NCBI GenBank assembly: GCA_025061245.1
Contig: JANZKD010000091.1
Span: forward strand, 1 to 6,880
Length of the DNA stretch: 6,880 nucleotides
DNA from: Candidatus Culexmicrobium profundum
Lineage (GTDB): Archaea > Thermoproteota > Methanomethylicia > Culexarchaeales > Culexmicrobiaceae
Direction of reading: 5' to 3'
The position numbers and the translations under genes are program-made. Shown piece after piece: positions 6,604 through 6,880 of this stretch (the stretch's first letter is position 1; each line of letters starts with the position of its first letter). The notes below the pieces were generated by a model that worked only from the letters and a program-made list of their open reading frames with translations, ran no database searches and was not told where the DNA came from.

Positions 6604-6880
6604 ACACTAAACAATTAAAAGAAATTCTAGATAAACTTAAAGAAGACCTGGGCATCCAAGACAAAATAAAATTAACACTAAAACCCATGAAAACAAAAGC
6701 AGCCTCAATATCCCTAAAGAAAAACACAATAAGAATAAACAAAAACCTAATTTCAAAACTCGACTTAGACTCTATCGAATACTTAATGTTACATGAATTA
6801 ATACACTACAAACTTAAAAGCACATACCATAATAACAAATTTTACGAATTACTAAAAAAGAAAATAAACCCGAAAAAAGT
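6600..6880 (+). CDS. Small HExxH zinc metallopeptidase, YgjP/M48-like (partial, cut by window edge)
   Basis: Ninety-three full codons are visible and the frame is still open at the right edge. The key motif is LHELIHYK at residues 64-71: H65 and H69 would bind zinc and E66 would be the catalytic base. H77 in YHNNKFYELL (76-85) fits the third zinc ligand. In the YgjP-like (DUF45) family the pattern is HELxH, a few residues, then H-x-x-x-F; here the spacer is 7 residues, about two longer than in E. coli YgjP as I recall it. Upstream, residues 33-51 resemble the beta-hairpin before the active-site helix (AASISLKKNTIRINK). There is no signal peptide or membrane segment, so it is likely cytoplasmic. 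The ATG overlaps the hsdR stop by 4 bases. YgjP-like peptidases recur beside Type I systems from my general knowledge, but their substrate is not established; turnover of HsdR is a possibility only. A SprT-like protease is the main alternative. Confidence 0.75.
   Translation, partial: MNTKQLKEILDKLKEDLGIQDKIKLTLKPMKTKAASISLKKNTIRINKNLISKLDLDSIEYLMLHELIHYKLKSTYHNNKFYELLKKKINPKK

Noticed and set aside
1038..6742. Several minus-strand open frames of 60-93 codons opposite hsdM, hsdR and the peptidase gene.
   Set aside because: They lie antisense to clearly coding sequence, lack recognisable domains and ribosome sites, and are rich in Ser/Leu/Phe/Ile as expected from the complement of Lys/Glu/Arg-rich genes.
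6840..6880. End of the metallopeptidase gene or a transcription terminator near the right edge.
   Set aside because: The frame is still open at the last base, and the A-rich run there encodes lysines; no stop or hairpin with a T-run is visible.

Overview
The window holds one tightly packed plus-strand operon for a complete Type I restriction-modification system, in the order hsdM, hsdS, hsdR, followed by the 5' end of a fourth gene for a small HExxH metallopeptidase that runs off the right edge. Every gene junction is a 4-base ATGA stop/start overlap with a Shine-Dalgarno-like stretch just upstream, so the four proteins are probably made from one message by coupled translation. The only non-coding sequence is about 89 bases at the left edge.

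The organism is most likely an AT-rich, probably thermophilic archaeon. The left-edge promoter looks archaeal: an A-rich BRE-like stretch directly followed by a TTTATATA box, with no bacterial -35/-10 pair. Arginine is coded almost only by AGA/AGG, ATA is a common isoleucine codon, and the proteins are very rich in Glu, Lys, Arg and Ile. The lineage cannot be fixed further from this sequence, and a thermophilic bacterium is not fully excluded.

Layout: 1-89 is the promoter/leader with an inverted repeat between TATA box and predicted transcript start. 90-1862 is HsdM, an N6-adenine methyltransferase with an N-terminal winged-helix-like extension that seems to start at a rare CTG codon. 1859-3154 is HsdS with two target-recognition domains. 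3151-6603 is HsdR with PD-(D/E)xK nuclease and SF2 motor domains. 6600-6880 is the truncated metallopeptidase gene.

Working together: HsdS reads a two-part DNA target, HsdM with HsdS methylates adenines in it, and adding HsdR gives the ATP-driven translocase that cuts unmodified DNA. All key catalytic motifs are intact, so the system looks functional. The unusual points are the CTG start, the winged-helix extension of the methylase (possible autoregulator), a block of different synonymous codon use that begins inside hsdS and fades inside hsdR (possible recombination), and the peptidase translationally coupled to hsdR. The core system is a known type; I see no wholly new system here.
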